Source: Bacillota bacterium (GTDB taxonomy: Bacteria > Bacillota > Sulfobacillia > JAJYWN01). Taken from it: a stretch of 64,000 bases of DNA. Position numbers and translations under genes: made by a program. Positions 53,429-62,016 of the stretch are shown piece after piece. The notes under the pieces were generated by a model. The model searched no databases. It was not told the DNA's origin and worked only from the letters and a program-made list of their open reading frames with translations. Within the stretch, counting starts at the first letter, position 1. Each line of letters opens with the position of its first letter. The DNA lies in assembly GCA_021791495.1 (NCBI GenBank), contig JAJYWN010000034.1:1-64000 (forward strand), written 5' to 3'.

Positions 53429-54307
53429 ATGCGCATCGCCTACCTCGGTCCCCAGGGGACCTTTTCCGAAGAAGCGGTTGAGATCTACCGAGCGAGTCTG
53501 GATTCGGGCCGGTACGGCGCTTTCACCACCGGTTCGGCCCATGAGCTGGTGCAGTGCACCAGTAACGCCGAGGTCATCAGCACCGTGGCTGGGGGGCAGG
53601 CGGATGAGGGCGTCGTCGCCATCGAGAACTCCATCGAGGGGCCCGTCAATGTAACCCTTGATATGCTGGCTTGGGACGTGGATCTCCACATCAAGGGGGA
53701 GGTCCTGGTACCCATCATTCAAAACCTCCTGGTACGGTACGAGACGGCGGAGGCGGGAACGGGGGCCGGCGTGCGGGCCATCACCAAGATCCTCTCGCAC
53801 CCCCAGGCGGTGGGGCAGTGCGCGGCTTTCTTGAACCGGCATTTCCCGAGCATCCCGGTGCAGTACGCTTCCAGCACGGCGCTGGCGGCGCACATGGTGG
53901 CGGATAGCCGAGAGTCTTGGGCGGCCATCGCCTCGACCCGGGCGGCCGCACAATGCGGGCTGACCGTGCTCCTCCCGTCCATCCAGGATAAGGACAATAA
54001 CGTCACCCGGTTCGTGGCGCTTTCGCGGGACAAGGATGGGCCGAATACGGGGAAATGCAAGACCTCCATCGTGTTCGCCACCGAACACGTGCCCGGCAGC
54101 CTCTACCGCGCGCTGGGCGTCCTGAACTTGTGGGACCTGAACCTAACGAAAATCGAGTCCCGACCGGCCAAGAACCAGTTGGGGAACTACATTTTCTTCG
54201 TAGACATCGAGGGCCACCGGGAGGACGAGAACATCCGGGATGCCCTGACGATGCTGAAGAAGAAGACCTTCTACTTCAAGATGCTGGGGTCTTACCCGAC
54301 GGCCTAG
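53429..54307 (+). CDS. pheA: Prephenate dehydratase with ACT domain (second copy)
   Basis: A 292-residue canonical PheA: IAYLGPQGTFSEEA, VVAIENSIEGPVNVTLD, the catalytic NNVTRFVAL and the ACT signature LTKIESRPAKNQLGNYIFF. It converts prephenate to phenylpyruvate and should be inhibited by phenylalanine. Unlike the copy at 44.4 kb it keeps the usual TRF motif and has no T-box. The start has only a weak ribosome binding site. The chemotaxis gene upstream is 46 bases away and probably unrelated. Confidence 0.93.
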   Translation: MRIAYLGPQGTFSEEAVEIYRASLDSGRYGAFTTGSAHELVQCTSNAEVISTVAGGQADEGVVAIENSIEGPVNVTLDMLAWDVDLHIKGEVLVPIIQNLLVRYETAEAGTGAGVRAITKILSHPQAVGQCAAFLNRHFPSIPVQYASSTALAAHMVADSRESWAAIASTRAAAQCGLTVLLPSIQDKDNNVTRFVALSRDKDGPNTGKCKTSIVFATEHVPGSLYRALGVLNLWDLNLTKIESRPAKNQLGNYIFFVDIEGHREDENIRDALTMLKKKTFYFKMLGSYPTA

Positions 54308-54473
54308 CCGCGAAGGCCCCCAGCGCCGCGTAGCGTCCTCCATCCTCCTCTTCTCTGTGGTCGGGGTGTTTCCGCTTCCGGCGTCGCCCTCTCTCCAGCA
54401 GGAAGCGGAGGCGGTTCTCGGCGAAGCAACAGACCGATATTTCGTGTCCCGAAAACAGAGGAGGGTATGCACC

Positions 54474-57086
54474 GTGTCGGAGGGCCAGAAGAAAGTCACT
54501 TCACCCGAGGAATTCTTCGGTTTTCGTATGGGGAGCGATCGGAAGATCGCCCGGTGGGACAAGATCGTCGAGTACTTTCAGCAGCTGGAGACCGAGACGG
54601 ACCGCGTCAAGGTCGTGGACATGGGTAAGAGCACGGAGGGCAACCCCTTCCTCCTTGTCATCATTTCGTCGGCCACCAACCTCAAGAACCTGGAGCGGCT
54701 GCGCGAGATCAATGGCAGGCTGGCCGACCCGCGCGGGCTCGCTGAGGAAGATGCGCGACGGCTGGTGGGGCGCGGGAAGGCTGTGGTCTGCCAAAGCATG
54801 AGCCTGCACGCCACGGAGATCGGTGGCACGCAGATGTCGCCGGAACTGGCCTACGAACTGGTGACGGTGGACACACCGGACAACCGGGCCATCCTGGAGA
54901 ACGTCATCTTCCTGATGATTCCCTGCTTCAACCCGGACGGCCAGATCATGGTCACCGACTGGTACAACCGGTGGCTGGGGACGGAGTACGAGGGGAGCGG
55001 CCAGCCCTGGCTATACCACAAGTACGCGGGCCACGACAACAACCGCGACGCCTTCGCCCAGAACCTGCCCGAGTCGCAGTACATGGCCAAGGTCTTGTTG
55101 AGAGACTGGCACCCTCACGCCTACCAGGACCACCACCATATGGGCAGCTACGGGGCGCGGCTGTTCATCGTCCCTTACTGCGAGCCCATCCACCCCTACG
55201 CCGACCCGCTGGTGTGGCGCGAGGAGAGCTGGTACGGGGCCCACATGGCCTACAAGCTTGAAGAGAACGAAAAGTACGGCATCTTCAACGCCGGGCAGTA
55301 TCCGGGGTGGGCCCACATGGGGTTCCACTGGCTGGCGGGCTACCATAATACGCCCAGCATGCTCACGGAATCGGCCAGCGCCAAGCTGGCGACGCCGCTG
55401 TTCATCCACCCGAGTCAGTTGGAGGGCGCCAGCAAGAAGACCATGCCCAAGTACGAGGCCCAGACCAACTTCCCGCACCCGTGGGAGGGCGGCTGGTGGC
55501 GACTGCGCGACATCGTGGAGCAGCAGAAGATTTCGGCCTGGGCGCTGTTGGACCTGGCGGCGAAGCACCGGGAGACGGTGCTGTGGAACGGGTATTTGAA
55601 GGCGCGGCGGCAGACGGAGCGGGGGGCGGCGGAGGGTGAGCCGAAGGCCTACCTCATCGCGCCGGAGTTGGAGAACGACCCGTTGACGGCGCTGAAGCTA
55701 GTCCGGATGATGCTGAACCAAGGTGTGGAGGTCAAGGTGGCGGCGCGGGGTTTCGTTGCCGATGGGCGCGCCTATCCGCAAGGCACCTTCATCATCTACC
55801 TTGACCAGCCGAAGATGGGTGTCATAAAAACCTTGCTGGAGCGTACTTCCTTCCCCGATAACTACTGGACGCGGAACCCGGACGGGTCGCCCATCATCTA
55901 CGACACCGCCACCGACACGGTGGGCGAGTTTATGGGTGTGCGCGTGCGGCGGGTGGATGAGCCCCTCCAGTGCAACTGGCGGACCGTCAAACAGGACGGA
56001 AAGCTGGGCACTGGTGGGTATGTCTCGTCACCGGTGGCGGCGCCGGCGGGATATGTCCTCGATTGCCGCCAAAACGACAGCTACCGTGTGGTCAACAGGC
56101 TTTTGGCCAAAGGGTTCCCGGTAAGCCGGTTCGCGGATAGGGTTCAGGTAAGGCAGCCTGGTCAGTACGCGGAGATCGAGTTCCCGGTCGGGGCCTTCTT
56201 CATCCAAGCCGCAAACGGCATGTTGGCCGATCAGGTCCGGGAAGCCCTATCCTCACAAGCCAGCGATACTGGTGTCGTGTTCTGGGGTGTGGCGGCGGCA
56301 CCGGCTGTGGCAACGCGGCAGCTCAAACCCTTGCGGGTGGCTATGTACCAGCGGTATTACGGCGGGAACATCGACGAGGGCTGGACCAGATTCATCTTCG
56401 ACCAGTTCGAGGTACCGTACACCACCGTCCGCGACGTCGACATCAAGGCGGGCGGGCCGGCCTTGAAGGAGCGGTTTGACGTTCTCATCTTCCCCAGCGA
56501 CCGCAAGCAGTTCATCGTCGACGTCACCAAACCCGATCGCGGCGAACCGGTCAACGAGTACGTCCGGCGGATGGTCGAGAACGTGCCGCCCGAGTTCAGG
56601 AGCGGCATTGGCGACGATGGGGTCAAGGCGGTCCGGGAATTCGTCAAGGCCGGCGGGCGCCTGGTTGCTTTCGACGCGGCTTGCGACTTCGCCATCGACA
56701 CCTGCGAGCTGAAGGTGAAGAACGTCCTGGCCGGCACGACGTGGAAAGAGTTCCACTGCCCCGGCTCCACGCTGCGGGCGAAGGTGAACGTAGCGCACCC
56801 CCTGGCCTGGGGCATGCCGAAGGACGCCTGGGTGATGAACTTCCGCAGCCCGGCCTTCTCCATCCAGGAGCGGGGTCACGCCGAAAACTACGAGGTAGTG
56901 GTGGAGTACCCAAAGAAGGACCTGCTCCAGAGCGGCTGGCTGGTGGGTGAGGACCGCATCGCCGGGAAGGCGGCCCTGCTGAACGTGAAGTGCGGCGAGG
57001 GGCAGGTCGTCCTCATCGGCTTCCGGGCCCAGTACCGGGCGCAGGCTCACGGGACGTTCAAGCTGCTGTTTAACTGCCTGGTGTAG
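54474..57086 (+). CDS. Large M14-type zinc carboxypeptidase with C-terminal GATase-like region
   Basis: A 870-residue protein. The M14 domain holds the zinc ligands His and Glu in SLHATEIGG, the NNRD substrate-binding pair in GHDNNRDAF and a third His in DWHPHAYQDHHHMG. The C-terminal 350 residues resemble a class I glutamine-amidotransferase-like flavodoxin fold (VRRMVENVPP, VKAVREFVKAGGRLVAFD). No signal peptide is seen. Related large proteins are known in bacteria, but their substrates are not. GTG at 54474 follows GAGGAGGG by nine bases. Confidence 0.87.
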   Translation: MSEGQKKVTSPEEFFGFRMGSDRKIARWDKIVEYFQQLETETDRVKVVDMGKSTEGNPFLLVIISSATNLKNLERLREINGRLADPRGLAEEDARRLVGRGKAVVCQSMSLHATEIGGTQMSPELAYELVTVDTPDNRAILENVIFLMIPCFNPDGQIMVTDWYNRWLGTEYEGSGQPWLYHKYAGHDNNRDAFAQNLPESQYMAKVLLRDWHPHAYQDHHHMGSYGARLFIVPYCEPIHPYADPLVWREESWYGAHMAYKLEENEKYGIFNAGQYPGWAHMGFHWLAGYHNTPSMLTESASAKLATPLFIHPSQLEGASKKTMPKYEAQTNFPHPWEGGWWRLRDIVEQQKISAWALLDLAAKHRETVLWNGYLKARRQTERGAAEGEPKAYLIAPELENDPLTALKLVRMMLNQGVEVKVAARGFVADGRAYPQGTFIIYLDQPKMGVIKTLLERTSFPDNYWTRNPDGSPIIYDTATDTVGEFMGVRVRRVDEPLQCNWRTVKQDGKLGTGGYVSSPVAAPAGYVLDCRQNDSYRVVNRLLAKGFPVSRFADRVQVRQPGQYAEIEFPVGAFFIQAANGMLADQVREALSSQASDTGVVFWGVAAAPAVATRQLKPLRVAMYQRYYGGNIDEGWTRFIFDQFEVPYTTVRDVDIKAGGPALKERFDVLIFPSDRKQFIVDVTKPDRGEPVNEYVRRMVENVPPEFRSGIGDDGVKAVREFVKAGGRLVAFDAACDFAIDTCELKVKNVLAGTTWKEFHCPGSTLRAKVNVAHPLAWGMPKDAWVMNFRSPAFSIQERGHAENYEVVVEYPKKDLLQSGWLVGEDRIAGKAALLNVKCGEGQVVLIGFRAQYRAQAHGTFKLLFNCLV

Positions 57087-57113
57087 GCAGAAGCCAACAC
57101 CGAGACAGAACAC

Positions 57114-57150
57114 AACGCCCGAGGACCCAGTATTTCGGTCCTCGGGCGTT
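57114..57150. terminator. Bidirectional terminator
   Basis: AACGCCCGAGGACC and its exact complement flank CAGTATTTC, between the convergent peptidase and HigA-like genes. Confidence 0.85.
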
Positions 57151-57151
57151 C

Positions 57152-58231
57152 TTACGTAAGGGCCCTATCGATCAGGCCGTCCAGGTAAGGAGACACCTTT
57201 GGTAGGAGTTGACGCAGGTGCTGGTAAGGCACCAGCCTGTCGTGCTGCAAACGTCCGAGAACCAGGCCAGGGTGCCGGTCTATCGAGCGGGCAACGGCAA
57301 GAATGGTCTGCTTGGAGAAATGAGCACGGTGCGTCTGCGTGAAGCCTCTCCATGCGTCGGGGTTGATGATCCAGTCGCGCGCCCTATCGTTGGCTTCCAT
57401 CTCCGCATGGCTTGGACTTGCGTCTTCAGAGTTGCAGACATAAGCCGCTCTGTGCCCAAGGGAGATGTGTGCCAGTTCATGACAAAGGGTGAACCAGAAT
57501 GAGTCTACCCTATCGTACCTTAGGGAGAGGGCGATCACTGGAGAGTTACCGACGTAGAAGGCGGCGCCATCCATATATGTTTGGGGTAGGTGCGGCACCA
57601 GCGCAAATCTAATCCCCAAATCGGCCAGGGCGGCGGGAACTCTTCGCACCGCCTCGAGATCAACGGTCTGAGCCAACAACGAGGGGATGTTCTTTCTGAG
57701 ACCCTCAGCTGAAAAATGGCCAACCCGTTGGCCGCTCACTAAGTGTTCAACCCGCTTCGCCCATGCGACAATGGCCAGGTTGTTGGGCCTCTTCCCTGAA
57801 GAGAGCCGGAAGTTCGCTGCTACTGCCGGCCACTCAGCCAAGGAATCAATACCAAGCAAGGAACCGACTTCCTCCAGAACCTTGTCGCCTTTGACCCAAC
57901 CCCTTCGGACGAGATCACGTATAGGCAGCAGTCTATACAGCTCGCTCCGCAATCCGATTTGGTCGTCATAACCCTTCGCGGTGGCGATCTGGAGACGATA
58001 GTTTGCCTCGAGATTTACCCAGAACTGAGCCGGAAGACCGAGTGCACGCTCTAACTCCAGAGCGGTCTCCGGGGTGATGCGCTTGGTTCCCGCAACAATC
58101 TCAGTGATGGCCTGAGGCGGACGCTGCAGAATATCAGCGAGATCCTGTTGTGTCCAACCCCTAGCTTCCAGTTCTCTCTTCAGAATCCGTCCAGGGGGCA
58201 CCGCCCGGGCGGGACTGATCTCCTCAACCAT
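57152..58231 (-). CDS. higA: HigA-type antitoxin with XRE and ImmA/IrrE (M78) metallopeptidase domains
   Basis: A 359-residue protein. The N-terminal 75 residues are an XRE helix-turn-helix of the HigA kind (GRILKRELEARGWTQQDLADIL, ALGLPAQFWVNLE). The C-terminal half has the zinc-peptidase motif HELAHISLGH. HigA represses its operon and blocks the toxin; the added protease domain suggests cleavage-based control, as known for ImmA/IrrE proteins. GGAGG precedes the ATG. The toxin gene lies 13 bases upstream. Confidence 0.9.
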   Translation of the reverse strand: MVEEISPARAVPPGRILKRELEARGWTQQDLADILQRPPQAITEIVAGTKRITPETALELERALGLPAQFWVNLEANYRLQIATAKGYDDQIGLRSELYRLLPIRDLVRRGWVKGDKVLEEVGSLLGIDSLAEWPAVAANFRLSSGKRPNNLAIVAWAKRVEHLVSGQRVGHFSAEGLRKNIPSLLAQTVDLEAVRRVPAALADLGIRFALVPHLPQTYMDGAAFYVGNSPVIALSLRYDRVDSFWFTLCHELAHISLGHRAAYVCNSEDASPSHAEMEANDRARDWIINPDAWRGFTQTHRAHFSKQTILAVARSIDRHPGLVLGRLQHDRLVPYQHLRQLLPKVSPYLDGLIDRALT

Positions 58232-58244
58232 TCCGTGGCCCTCC

Positions 58245-58547
58245 TCAGTGATAGTCCTCTACTCGGACCACAAGTAGATAGCGGCCGTTTGAGTCCTCCA
58301 ACGGTTTCACCACTAGTCTCCACTGGTCATTCAATCTTAACGATCGCTCTCTTTCCTTGGCACGCCTACCTTTTAGCTTCTCGTACCGGAACCCTTTCTG
58401 CAACCGCAACCCGCGCTCGTCGGGCATGGCCGCGATGACCGCCATAGCTTCGAAGAACGCCTCTATGACCTGAGAGGGGTAGGCTCTAGCCCCTCTCTCC
58501 GCCGTGTAGAGATCGCGTAGTTTTTCGTCAAGGAATCTGAACCGCAA
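58245..58547 (-). CDS. higB: HigB/RelE-type toxin
   Basis: A 100-residue RelE-fold protein: FLDEKLRDLYTAERGARAYPSQV, RLQKGFRYEKLKGRRAKE and SLRLNDQWRLVVKPLE, the HigB signature ending in a VVRVEDYH strand. HigB cleaves mRNA on the ribosome. The toxin comes first and the antitoxin second, typical of hig. TTG at 58547 has GGAG eight bases upstream; the TTG at 58553 is too close to it. Confidence 0.9.
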   Translation of the reverse strand: MRFRFLDEKLRDLYTAERGARAYPSQVIEAFFEAMAVIAAMPDERGLRLQKGFRYEKLKGRRAKERERSLRLNDQWRLVVKPLEDSNGRYLLVVRVEDYH

Positions 58548-58623
58548 CTGCAAAGCTCCTTTGCGGAGGCCACGGCTGCCATCTACCCTGATTCTACCAG
58601 AAAGTCACGAGGTCATCAAGGAC

Positions 58624-58652
58624 GCTGAATTCACCCTTAGGGTGAATTCAGC
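58624..58652. promoter_or_regulatory. Perfect 13-base inverted repeat, operator candidate
   Basis: GCTGAATTCACCC and GGGTGAATTCAGC flank TTA, 77 bases before higB. There is no T run, so it is not a normal terminator. It could be the HigA operator or a shared end signal with the convergent-side AmrS-like gene. Confidence 0.45.
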
Positions 58653-58721
58653 AATATCACCAAGAGCCGCTGCTGGCCAGCAGGCCTGGTGCTCCAGCCG
58701 CACCTCATGGCGGTGACGGCC

Positions 58722-59831
58722 CTATGCCGGCGTAGCCTCTTTCCCAGACACCCCGCTCAGATCGAAGGCCGGGATCAGGGCTTTCCCCGCCGACGACAGG
58801 TCCTGGGCGAACCCGTCGGTGAGTCCGATGTCCACACAAAAGTCCAATACCTCGCCGTACTCTGTCAGCGTCAGGCGCCGGTCGATCTCCGGGTAGCGGC
58901 TGGCGTGGTGCAGCGGGGTGTACTGTGCCATGAGACTTACGAGGACGCCCTCCGGCAGGTTCTCCTTGATCCAGCGTAGGACGCGCTTGCTGTCCTCGAC
59001 CATCCCGGGCAGCACCAGGTGCCGCACAATGACGCCACGCCGGATCATCCCCTCATCATCGAATTCAGTCGGGCCGACCTGAGTAGCCATGGCGGCGATG
59101 GCCCGGGAGGCGATTTCGAAGTAGCGGGGTGCCGCCGAATACCGGAGGGAGGCTGGGGAACGGCGCGGCGGCTGCGGCGGGCGCACCGGGGGCAGCGGCC
59201 GCTGCGTGTGCGGACGCGGTACGTGCGGGCGCGGAAGGCTGGCAGAAGTCGTTGGCGCATCGTCCGCCGTTAACTCAGATGCCTCCACCTCCGGTCCGTA
59301 CTTGAAATCCGGAAGGTAAACGTCCACCGCCCCGCGGAGCATCTTAATGGCTTCCACCGTTTCATAACCGTTGGAGTTATGGACGATGGGAAGCCTTAGC
59401 CCACTGCGCCGCGCCCATGCCACCGCTTCAACGATCATGGGCAAATAGGGAGTGGGTGAAACCAGGTTGATGTTGTGGGCACCCTCCTGCTGCAGCCGGA
59501 GGAAGATCTGGGAGAGATCGTCCACGGTGATTTCTTTCCCCGCGACTTCCCGCCCCGCGTCGCCACCCTGGCTGATGGGGTAGTTCTGGCAGAAGACGCA
59601 CCTCAGGTTGCAGTGGCTGAAGAAGACGGCACCCGACCCGCGTGTGCCCGACAGGCACGGCTCCTCTCCGAAATGGAGCGCCGCCCTGGCCAGCTTGGGG
59701 CGGGCCCCGGCGCCACAGTAGCCTCTCCTGCCGGCCGTCCGGTCGTTGCCACACCGGCGCGGGCACAGGGTGCAAGTCTTAAGAAGGTCTCCGAGTTCTC
59801 CGTGTTCTCCGTGTTCTCCGAGCGCGGTCAT
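58722..59831 (-). CDS. AmrS-like radical SAM protein (PFL-activase related)
   Basis: A 369-residue enzyme with an N-terminal four-Cys segment (CTLCPRRCGNDR, GYCG), then the radical SAM cluster motif CNLRCVFC followed by QNYPIS, and NLVSPTPYLP. It is related to AmmeMemoRadiSam-system and pyruvate-formate-lyase-activating-like enzymes of unknown substrate. Between about residues 190 and 227 a Pro/Arg-rich segment (PRPHVPRPHTQRPLPPVRPP) interrupts the barrel, unusual for the family. The ATG at 59831 is chosen; a TTG at 59888 would lengthen it. The first codons come from a GGAGAACAC repeat. Confidence 0.82.
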   Translation of the reverse strand: MTALGEHGEHGELGDLLKTCTLCPRRCGNDRTAGRRGYCGAGARPKLARAALHFGEEPCLSGTRGSGAVFFSHCNLRCVFCQNYPISQGGDAGREVAGKEITVDDLSQIFLRLQQEGAHNINLVSPTPYLPMIVEAVAWARRSGLRLPIVHNSNGYETVEAIKMLRGAVDVYLPDFKYGPEVEASELTADDAPTTSASLPRPHVPRPHTQRPLPPVRPPQPPRRSPASLRYSAAPRYFEIASRAIAAMATQVGPTEFDDEGMIRRGVIVRHLVLPGMVEDSKRVLRWIKENLPEGVLVSLMAQYTPLHHASRYPEIDRRLTLTEYGEVLDFCVDIGLTDGFAQDLSSAGKALIPAFDLSGVSGKEATPA

Positions 59832-59888
59832 ACCGTCATTGTACCGCCTTCGAGGGCTCTTTGGAGGGAATCCGTCTATTCCTGACAA

Positions 59889-60351
59889 TCTCGCATAAAA
59901 ACGTTCGGTAAAAGAAGGATAATCCGGTTTTGGATAGAATCGAGTTGCCTAATTACCCTGAAAAGAACGGCCAAGTAGCATAGTCCACAGTAGGTGCCTG
60001 CTAGACAGCAGGTTCAAGTCCATATTTCGGAAGGGTGCCTAGGGTTCCGCCGCCCCCCACCTTCACTCAGCCTCGGGCTAGGTGAAGAGAAGGGCGGGAC
60101 AGGTCCAAGCGGCGCCACCCTGACGGCCGGTGGAGCGTTCGACGGTAGAGAGGCGGAGGCTCCAGGCCACCGACCGGCGGGGTACACCGTGGGTAGAAAA
60201 GACCCAAGCGGCAAGTTCCTACGAGCTGCCCTTGGGTCTTTTTCTTTTTGCCCGGAAGCACGGCCGGTGCAGCTCGGGAAAACCGCGGGCATGGGCACGG
60301 AAAGCACGGAAAGCAGGGATAGGAAAGAAAGCAGGGAAAGGAAGGAAAGTC
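59889..60351 (+). promoter_or_regulatory. Leader of the leu operon with attenuator
   Basis: A 460-base leader. A terminator at 60197-60250 pairs AAGACCCAAG with CTTGGGTCTT and ends in TTTCTTTTT. An alternative stem TGGGT/ACCCA (60189-60206) uses the terminator's own 5' arm, as expected of an antiterminator. A CCTGCT/AGCAGG hairpin is at 59997-60012. A canonical T-box sequence is not found, so the class of control (T-box variant or other) is open. Confidence 0.6.
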
Positions 60352-62016
60352 GTGGCGGACATCGGGAGACCGGTAACAACAACAGACCAGCCCAAACCAG
60401 CCAAGCAAGTGGAGATCTTCGACACCACCCTACGTGACGGCGAGCAAACCCCCGGTGTAGGTCTTAGCGTCCGTGAGAAGCTGGAAATCGCCGAGCAGCT
60501 AGTGCGGCTCCGCGTGGATATTATTGAGGCGGGGTTCCCCATTTCCTCGCCGGGCGACTTTGAGGCCGTCCGCGCCGTGTCCCGCGCCGTGCAGGGGAGC
60601 GGCGTCACCGTCTGCGGCCTGGCGCGCACGCGCCAGGAAGACATCGACCGTTCTTGGGAGGCCATCCGCGACTCCGAGCGGCCCCGCATCCACATCTTCA
60701 TCGCCACCTCGCCGGTGCACATGAAGCACAAACTCCGCCTGACCGAGGACGAAGTCCTCCAGGCCGCCGAGGACATGACCCGCTACGCCGCCTCCACCGG
60801 CGCCGAGGTGGAGTTCTCGGCCGAGGACGCCACGCGCTCCGAGCCGGAGTTCGTGCGCCAGGTTTTCCGCCGCGCCGCCGCCGCCGGGGCCCACGTCCTG
60901 AACGTCCCGGACACGGTCGGTTACACCACTCCGGCGGAATACAAGACCCTGCTGGAATTCCTGATGGCCGACATCATGCCGGCCCACCCCAAGGTCAAAT
61001 TCTCCGTCCACTGTCACAACGACTTGGGCTTGGCCGTGGCCAACTCCATGACGGCGGTGACCGTGGGGGTGACCCAGATCGAGTGCACCATCAACGGCCT
61101 GGGCGAGAGAGCCGGCAACACTTCCATGGAAGAGGTCGTCATGGGCCTCTATACCAGAAGAAGCTACTACCAGACGAACTGCTGTATCGACACTCGCCAG
61201 ATCGCCCGCTCCAGCCGCCTGGTCACCACCCTCACCGGCATCCCCGTCCAGCCTAACAAGGCCATCGTCGGCACCAACGCCTTCGCCCACCAGTCCGGCA
61301 TCCATCAGGACGGAGTCTTGAAACAACCTCTCACTTACGAAATCATGCGCCCGGAAGACGTGGGCCTGGCCGGCAGCGCGCTGGTCCTCGGCAAACTCTC
61401 CGGGCGTCACGCTTTCCGGCAGCGCCTGGCGGAGATGGGCTACACCCTCACCCCCGCCCGCCTGGACCGGGTCTTCGCCCGGTTCAAGGAACTGGCCGAC
61501 CGCAAACGCGATATCACCCAGCGCGACTTGGAAGCCCTCCTCGAGGACGAGGTGGTCGACGGGCCGGAGACCATCAGTCTGGAGTCCTTCCACGTGGTGG
61601 CTGGCAACGGCGCCATCCCCACCGCCACCGTGCGTGTGCGCGTCGGGTCGGAGACCAAGCAGGAAGCCTGCCTCGGCACCGGCCCGGTGGACGCCGTTTT
61701 CCGCGCCCTGGCGCGGGCCATCGGCCTCGGCGACGAAGCCGGCCTGAAGCTGGCCGATTACTCCTTGAAAGCCGTGACTAGCGGTGAGGACGCCCTGGGC
61801 GAGGCCACGCTCCGCCTGGAGATGGGCGGCCGAACGGCGCTGGGCCGCGGCGTAAGTACGGACGTCATCGAGGCCAGCGCGCTGGCCTACGTCAAAGCCT
61901 TGAACAGACTGCTCGGGTCAGCCGAGTCGAGTCGCCCCACCGCCGCCGAAGGTGGCGCCAGCGGGGGGGCCGTCTCCGACGCCGGCCGGCTCGAAAGGGG
62001 GACCGCTCCGGAATGA
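60352..62016 (+). CDS. leuA: 2-isopropylmalate synthase
   Basis: The first enzyme of leucine synthesis. It condenses acetyl-CoA with 2-oxoisovalerate. The 554-residue protein has the catalytic start IFDTTLRDGEQTPGVGLS, the metal ligands in HCHNDLGLAVANS, GLGERAGNTSMEE and HQSGIHQDG, then the LeuA allosteric domain from about residue 370 (ISLESFHVVAGNGAIPTATVRV), where leucine would inhibit. A disordered Ala/Gly/Ser tail ends it. GTG at 60352 follows a purine-rich GGAAGGAAAG site. Confidence 0.94.
   Translation: MADIGRPVTTTDQPKPAKQVEIFDTTLRDGEQTPGVGLSVREKLEIAEQLVRLRVDIIEAGFPISSPGDFEAVRAVSRAVQGSGVTVCGLARTRQEDIDRSWEAIRDSERPRIHIFIATSPVHMKHKLRLTEDEVLQAAEDMTRYAASTGAEVEFSAEDATRSEPEFVRQVFRRAAAAGAHVLNVPDTVGYTTPAEYKTLLEFLMADIMPAHPKVKFSVHCHNDLGLAVANSMTAVTVGVTQIECTINGLGERAGNTSMEEVVMGLYTRRSYYQTNCCIDTRQIARSSRLVTTLTGIPVQPNKAIVGTNAFAHQSGIHQDGVLKQPLTYEIMRPEDVGLAGSALVLGKLSGRHAFRQRLAEMGYTLTPARLDRVFARFKELADRKRDITQRDLEALLEDEVVDGPETISLESFHVVAGNGAIPTATVRVRVGSETKQEACLGTGPVDAVFRALARAIGLGDEAGLKLADYSLKAVTSGEDALGEATLRLEMGGRTALGRGVSTDVIEASALAYVKALNRLLGSAESSRPTAAEGGASGGAVSDAGRLERGTAPE

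Noticed and set aside
59985..60020. tRNA-like segment with GGTTCAAGTCC
   Set aside because: The T loop word is present but the acceptor, D and anticodon stems cannot be drawn; the hairpin next to it belongs to the leu leader.
60130..60351. N-terminal extension of LeuA
   Set aside because: It would run through the attenuator terminator; the protein family begins near the GTG at 60352.
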